From Desulfobacteraceae bacterium (GTDB lineage: Bacteria > Desulfobacterota > Desulfobacteria > Desulfobacterales > Desulfosalsimonadaceae), in the NCBI GenBank assembly GCA_011389605.1, contig JAABTZ010000028.1:1-11023 (forward strand): 11,023 nt of DNA. The letters are read 5' to 3'. This document shows, one piece after another, positions 8,430 to 11,023 of the stretch. Within the stretch, counting starts at the first letter, position 1. Each line of letters opens with the position of its first letter. The notes under the pieces were generated by a model, which was not told where the DNA came from, ran no database searches, and was given only the letters and a program-made list of their open reading frames with translations. The translations under genes and the position numbers were made by a program.

Positions 8430-8984
8430 TCATTGCAGTTGGCATGTGTAATCATCGCATTCCTTTTTGGTAAGCACTTCCATTGCAAACAAAATCCGTT
8501 TTTCCTTTTCCCTGCGGTTTTCAGGCAGGATCATTGACTGGTGGTTTTCAATTATTCGGCCCGCATCGTTTTTATGAAAAAACGATTCCAGGCCGGTGCC
8601 AATAACCTTGCCGGAAGAGGTTTCCAGGATTTCTGCATCCTCTGCGTTGGTGATTGCGGCAAAAGGGATTGCTTTTTGAGCAAAAATCCTTGCGGCAGCA
8701 ACAGCCGTGCGTCTGCGCGATACAATGGAGCCGGGCCGGAACAAAATCAGCATCATGGCTTCCTGGCCCTGGTTAATAATAAAATCCACAACCACCATTC
8801 CGGTTTTGCCGTCAAGCTCAAGGTGCAGCTGCTGTCCTGCCAGGATTTCAGATCTGGCATAGCCTTTTTCATTGACAAGAAATTTTGCAATCTGCTGCCG
8901 CGCGCGTTCGTCATGGGTGTCGGCCAGGGTCCGGCCGGTTAGAAAATCCGTTGTTTTTCCTAAAATCAGGTGGTGGGTGCCCAT
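8430..8984 (-). CDS. Orphan HsdR N-terminal-domain protein (HSDR_N_2 type), catalytic motif degraded
   Basis: A 184-residue protein matching the free-standing domain related to the N-terminus of type I restriction HsdR subunits. Visible marks are DTHDERARQQIAKFLVNEKGY (22-42), VVVDFIIN (64-71), RPGSIVSRRRTAVAAARI (83-100), IPFAAITNAEDAEIL (106-120) and GKVIGTGLESF (125-135). In active PD-(D/E)xK members the second strand reads like (E)xK followed by a Pro-Gly turn. Here the aligned positions are Ile80 and Phe82 (LILFRPG), so cleavage activity is unlikely, although Asp67 is kept. No helicase, HsdM or HsdS gene is present, so this is not a restriction system. It is the first gene of the leftward group; AAGGGG precedes ATG 8984. 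Its real role is unknown. Confidence 0.8.
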   Translation of the reverse strand: MGTHHLILGKTTDFLTGRTLADTHDERARQQIAKFLVNEKGYARSEILAGQQLHLELDGKTGMVVVDFIINQGQEAMMLILFRPGSIVSRRRTAVAAARIFAQKAIPFAAITNAEDAEILETSSGKVIGTGLESFFHKNDAGRIIENHQSMILPENRREKEKRILFAMEVLTKKECDDYTCQLQ

Positions 8985-8994
8985 TGGTTTTTTC

Positions 8995-9000
8995 CCCTTT
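8995..9000 (-). promoter_or_regulatory. Ribosome binding site of the HsdR_N-domain gene
   Basis: AAGGGG on the minus strand, ten bases upstream of ATG 8984, supports that start. Immediately upstream lies repeat-derived DNA (9001 onward), so the operon promoter must be inside or beyond the repeat. I could not identify a convincing -35/-10 pair. Confidence 0.55.
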
Positions 9001-9018
9001 GACAGCTTCGTAAAAAAT
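9001..9018 (+). repeat. Solitary terminal-repeat fragment next to the repeat element
   Basis: GACAGCTTCGTAAAAAAT closely matches the terminal inverted repeat of the element that starts 26 bases later (GACGGCTTTGTAAAAAGT), in direct orientation. It is probably a remnant of an older or nested copy, or the true outer end of a longer element. The eight bases up to 9026 show nothing further. Confidence 0.6.
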
Positions 9019-9026
9019 CGCTTTCA

Positions 9027-9151
9027 GACGGCTTTGTAAAAAGTTCAAGATCAAGGCTTGCGCGATTTTGAAGAATGCAGCGTACTTAGCCGTACGTGAA
9101 ATCCTGAGAAATCGCGTGTAACGCAGATATTGGACTTTTTACGAAGCCGTC
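9027..9151 (-). repeat. MITE-like inverted-repeat element, copy A (125 bp)
   Basis: A short non-coding element bounded by 25-base imperfect terminal inverted repeats. The left end is GACGGCTTTGTAAAAAGTTC and the right end, reverse complemented, is GACGGCTTCGTAAAAAGTCC; 22 of the first 25 bases agree. Inside are nested inverted repeats: CGCGATTT (9061-9068) with AAATCGCG (9109-9116), and CGTAC (9081-9085) with GTACG (9092-9096) around a six-base loop. The whole element can therefore fold into one long hairpin. A second copy in opposite orientation starts at 10941; a 33-base stretch is identical (9070-9102 against 10991-11023). There is no transposase, so any movement would need one elsewhere. 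A target-site duplication was not clear. As a hairpin just past metXW it may also stop or stabilise that transcript. Confidence 0.85.
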
Positions 9152-9763
9152 ACCTTTGCTAATCAGAAAAATACCATAAGTTGCCCGCATGTTTGGCAGT
9201 ATCTTCACAATGCGGCCGCTTTTGTCCTCCTTGTCCGTATTGATGGCAACTTCCTTTAAGATTCTAAACCCAACTTTCCGGGCAAAAGTCTGGAAATCCT
9301 TTATAGACAGGATACGAATATTGGGCGTGTCGTACCATTGATAAGGCAGCTGGGGGGTCAGCGGGGCGTGACCGGTCAGCAGCACCTGCATGCGCACATG
9401 CCAGTGTCCGAAATTGGGAAAACTGACAATTGCTTTCTTACCTATCCTTAGCATGGATTGGATCAGGGCCAGGGGATCATAGACCTGCTGAAGTGTCTGG
9501 CTTAAAATCACGTAGTCAAATGCTCCTGCCGGATAGTCGTGAACTTCTTCATTAATATCGCCCTGAATTACCGACAGGCCTTTTTCTATGCACCGGACCA
9601 CTTTTTCCTCAACAATTTCAATGCCGGTTTCCCGGACCTGCTTATGGCCCTTGAGATAGTCCAGCAAGTCTCCTTCACCGCAGCCAAGACCAATGACTCT
9701 GGAGCCGGGCTCAATCCAGGAGGCAATGACCCTGAGATCAAAGCGCAGGTTATTTTTTTGCAT
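9086..9763 (-). CDS. metW: MetW, methyltransferase-like partner of MetX, with repeat-derived C-terminus
   Basis: MetW has a class I SAM-methyltransferase fold and is encoded beside metX in many proteobacteria, where it is needed for or stimulates the homoserine acyltransferase step. From ATG 9763 the product is 225 residues. Family marks are LRFDLRVIASWIEPGSRV at the start, the glycine motif GLGCGEGDLL (25-34), LSQTLQQVYDP (87-97), VSFPNFGHWHVRM (113-125) and YQWYDTPNIR (141-150). The motif I aspartate usual in VLDLGCGDG is Gly25 here. The start at 9763 overlaps the metX end by 14 bases; an in-frame ATG at 9796 would add 11 residues with no family resemblance. The family-like part ends near ISKG (204). 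Residues 205-225 (DGFVKSPISALHAISQDFTYG) and the stop come from the inserted repeat. Confidence 0.92.
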   Translation of the reverse strand: MQKNNLRFDLRVIASWIEPGSRVIGLGCGEGDLLDYLKGHKQVRETGIEIVEEKVVRCIEKGLSVIQGDINEEVHDYPAGAFDYVILSQTLQQVYDPLALIQSMLRIGKKAIVSFPNFGHWHVRMQVLLTGHAPLTPQLPYQWYDTPNIRILSIKDFQTFARKVGFRILKEVAINTDKEDKSGRIVKILPNMRATYGIFLISKGDGFVKSPISALHAISQDFTYG

Positions 9764-10922
9764 CTTCAAAGGCACTGTCGATAAACCCCCTGACAATATC
9801 GGTCAAGCGTTGATTGGGCAGAAGAAAGGCGTCATGACCCCATTCGGCTTCAATTTCGCAAAAACTCACATTAAGGCCGCTTTTTTTCATTGCCTGCACC
9901 ATTTCCCGGGACTGGTAGGTCGGGTACAGCCAGTCGGAAGTAAAGGATACCACCATGAAACGGGCCCGGGCCAGAGAAAAGACACTGACTGCAGAATCAG
10001 CCCTCTTAAAACGTGTCAGGTCAAAATAGTCAGCCGCCTTGGTAATATATAAAAATGAGTTGGCATCAAAACGGTCCACAAACTTGGCCCCCTGATGACG
10101 CAGATAGCTTTCCACCTGAAAGTCCACATCAAACTGATAGGAAAAGTCCTCCTTGTCCTGGAGACGCCTGCCGAATTTGGTGCGCATGGCTTCATCGGAT
10201 AAGTAGGTAATATGACCGATCATCCGGGCTACGGATAAACCCATGTTCGGCTGCTGTTTGCCGTAGTAGTTGCCCTGGTTCCAGTTGGGATCTGCTGCAA
10301 TGGCCTGACGGGCCACCTCGTTGAATGCTATTGCAAGGGCGGAGTGTCGCATGGTGGTGGCCATGGGTATGGCTGAAACTACGTTTTCCGGGTATTGTAC
10401 GCACCACTGGAGTACCTGCATGCCTCCCATGGAGCCACCTATAACGCACAGGATTTTTTTGATCCCCAGATGGTCCATAAGGGCCTTCTGGGCCCGGACC
10501 ATGTCGCCGATGGTTATAAAGGGAAAATCCATGCCATAGGGCATGCCGGTGTTGGGGTTGACAGCGCAAGGCCCCGTGGATCCCATGCACCCGCCAAGCA
10601 CGTTGGAACAGACCACGAAATAGCGGTCCGTGTCAATCCCCTTGCCCGGGCCGATCATATTGTCCCACCACCCCGGCTTGTCATCCTGCTGTGGATAATG
10701 GCCTGCAGCGTGACTGTCTCCGGTCAGGGCATGGAGGACGAGCACCACGTTGGTTCTGTCCTTGTTGAGCGTACCACAAGTCTCATATGCCAGGGTGATC
10801 GGACCGAGCCGGGCGCCGCTGTCAAGGGGCATTTCGTTGGGAGGCTGGGCAAAAGCGAAAATTTTTTTCTCCACTACCCCCACGGACCTTCCCGATGCAT
10901 CATGGGTCATGTGCTCACTCAT
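9750..10922 (-). CDS. metX: Homoserine O-acetyltransferase MetX
   Basis: MetX acylates the hydroxyl of L-homoserine, usually with acetyl-CoA, the first committed step to methionine. The 390-residue product is an alpha/beta-hydrolase-fold enzyme. The nucleophile Ser164 lies in GGSMGGMQ, and the other triad residues are Asp330 (FTSDWLYP) and His363 (WGHDAF). Also typical are LVLHALTGDSHAAG (61-74), GWWDNMIGPGKGIDT (84-98), NVLGGCMGSTGP (107-118) and DANSFLYITKAADYFD (286-301). Some MetX proteins use succinyl-CoA; this cannot be settled by eye. ATG 10922 has no good ribosome site. An in-frame ATG four codons on (10910) has GTGAG just upstream and may be the real start. The gene is followed by metW in an overlapping pair, and a repeat copy lies 18 bases upstream. 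Confidence 0.95.
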   Translation of the reverse strand: MSEHMTHDASGRSVGVVEKKIFAFAQPPNEMPLDSGARLGPITLAYETCGTLNKDRTNVVLVLHALTGDSHAAGHYPQQDDKPGWWDNMIGPGKGIDTDRYFVVCSNVLGGCMGSTGPCAVNPNTGMPYGMDFPFITIGDMVRAQKALMDHLGIKKILCVIGGSMGGMQVLQWCVQYPENVVSAIPMATTMRHSALAIAFNEVARQAIAADPNWNQGNYYGKQQPNMGLSVARMIGHITYLSDEAMRTKFGRRLQDKEDFSYQFDVDFQVESYLRHQGAKFVDRFDANSFLYITKAADYFDLTRFKRADSAVSVFSLARARFMVVSFTSDWLYPTYQSREMVQAMKKSGLNVSFCEIEAEWGHDAFLLPNQRLTDIVRGFIDSAFEDAKK

Positions 10923-10931
10923 TGATAGTCA

Positions 10932-10943
10932 ATCAAATTTGAT
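10932..10943. other. 12-base perfect palindrome upstream of metX
   Basis: ATCAAATTTGAT is a perfect 12-base palindrome 9 bases before the metX ATG, abutting the repeat. It could be a small operator or simply AT-rich chance sequence; it does not match a Met-box (AGACGTCT-like) or a SAM riboswitch. Confidence 0.3.
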
Positions 10944-11023
10944 GGTACCGTAAAAAGTCCAATATCTGCGTTACGCGCGATTTCTGAAGAATTTCACGTA
11001 CGGCTAAGTACGCTGCATTCTTC
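10941..11023 (+). repeat. MITE-like inverted-repeat element, copy B (cut by window end)
   Basis: This is a second copy of the element at 9027-9151, in opposite orientation. The outer end has drifted (GATGGTACCG against GACGGCTTCG). After that, CGTAAAAAGTCC, AATATCTGCGTTAC and a 33-base block from 10991 to the window end match copy A, apart from one substitution and a small indel-containing patch near 10986-10990. It breaks off in the middle, so its far end lies outside the window. It occupies the region where the metX promoter would be expected; no convincing promoter boxes were found in it. Confidence 0.82.

Noticed and set aside
7869..8537. A 222-codon open frame on the plus strand
   Set aside because: It lies antisense to fdhD and the start of its neighbour, both of which show unmistakable or good family motifs. 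Its translation has no recognisable domain and no ribosome site.
8430..8984. Type I restriction-modification or other defence system
   Set aside because: Only a short HsdR N-terminal domain with a broken catalytic motif is present; no helicase, methylase or specificity gene lies nearby.
9019..9160. Target-site duplication around repeat copy A
   Set aside because: The flanks (..CTTTCA and ACCTTT..) share no clear direct duplication, and the extra half-TIR makes the left boundary uncertain.
9764..9796. Upstream extension of metW to ATG 9796
   Set aside because: It would overlap metX by 47 bases and add residues that do not look like MetW, although a GGGGG run follows that ATG and leaves some doubt.
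10395..10925. A 176-codon open frame on the plus strand
   Set aside because: It is antisense to metX, whose catalytic triad and motifs are intact; a shadow of codon bias.

Overview
The window looks like chromosomal DNA of a Gram-negative anaerobe, most likely a sulfate-reducing member of the Desulfobacterota (Desulfobacterales type). This is inferred from the gene families (SecF, DprA, TopA, FdhD, MetX/MetW, an outer-membrane TPR lipoprotein, a small Cys-rich protein) and from a short repeat whose TIR begins GACGGCTTCGTAAAAAGTCC, a type I associate with such genomes. No rRNA, tRNA or CRISPR array was seen. Coding density is very high and there is no gene-free stretch above about 120 bases.

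Layout. Positions 1-3827 read rightward: the 3' end of secF (protein export), then dprA (ssDNA/RecA loader) and topA (DNA topoisomerase I), the last two overlapping by 4 bases. topA converges on a leftward operon with only 19 bases between stop codons. The leftward operon, in transcription order from 8984 down to 3847, is: an orphan HsdR N-terminal-domain protein with a degraded nuclease motif, fdhD (sulfurtransferase for formate dehydrogenase), a 78-residue eight-cysteine protein, a lipoprotein made of about 21 TPR repeats, and a two-TM coiled-coil protein with a conserved C-terminal domain. The last two overlap as ATGA. Gaps within this operon are 9-19 bases, so it is probably one transcript. 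No formate dehydrogenase structural gene is in view.

Further right, and also leftward, lies metX-metW (homoserine O-acyltransferase and its partner methyltransferase-like protein), the entry to methionine synthesis. Two oppositely oriented copies of a roughly 125-bp hairpin-forming, TIR-bounded repeat flank this pair. One copy has invaded the 3' end of metW and supplies its last 21 codons and stop. The other sits 18 bases upstream of the metX start and runs off the window.

Most of the window is ordinary housekeeping sequence. I see no clear new multi-gene system. The points most worth a second look are the repeat that rewrites the metW C-terminus, the orphan HsdR_N protein without its catalytic residues, the Cys-rich small protein beside fdhD, and the TPR-lipoprotein/coiled-coil pair whose C-terminal domain has a faint RelE-like look.
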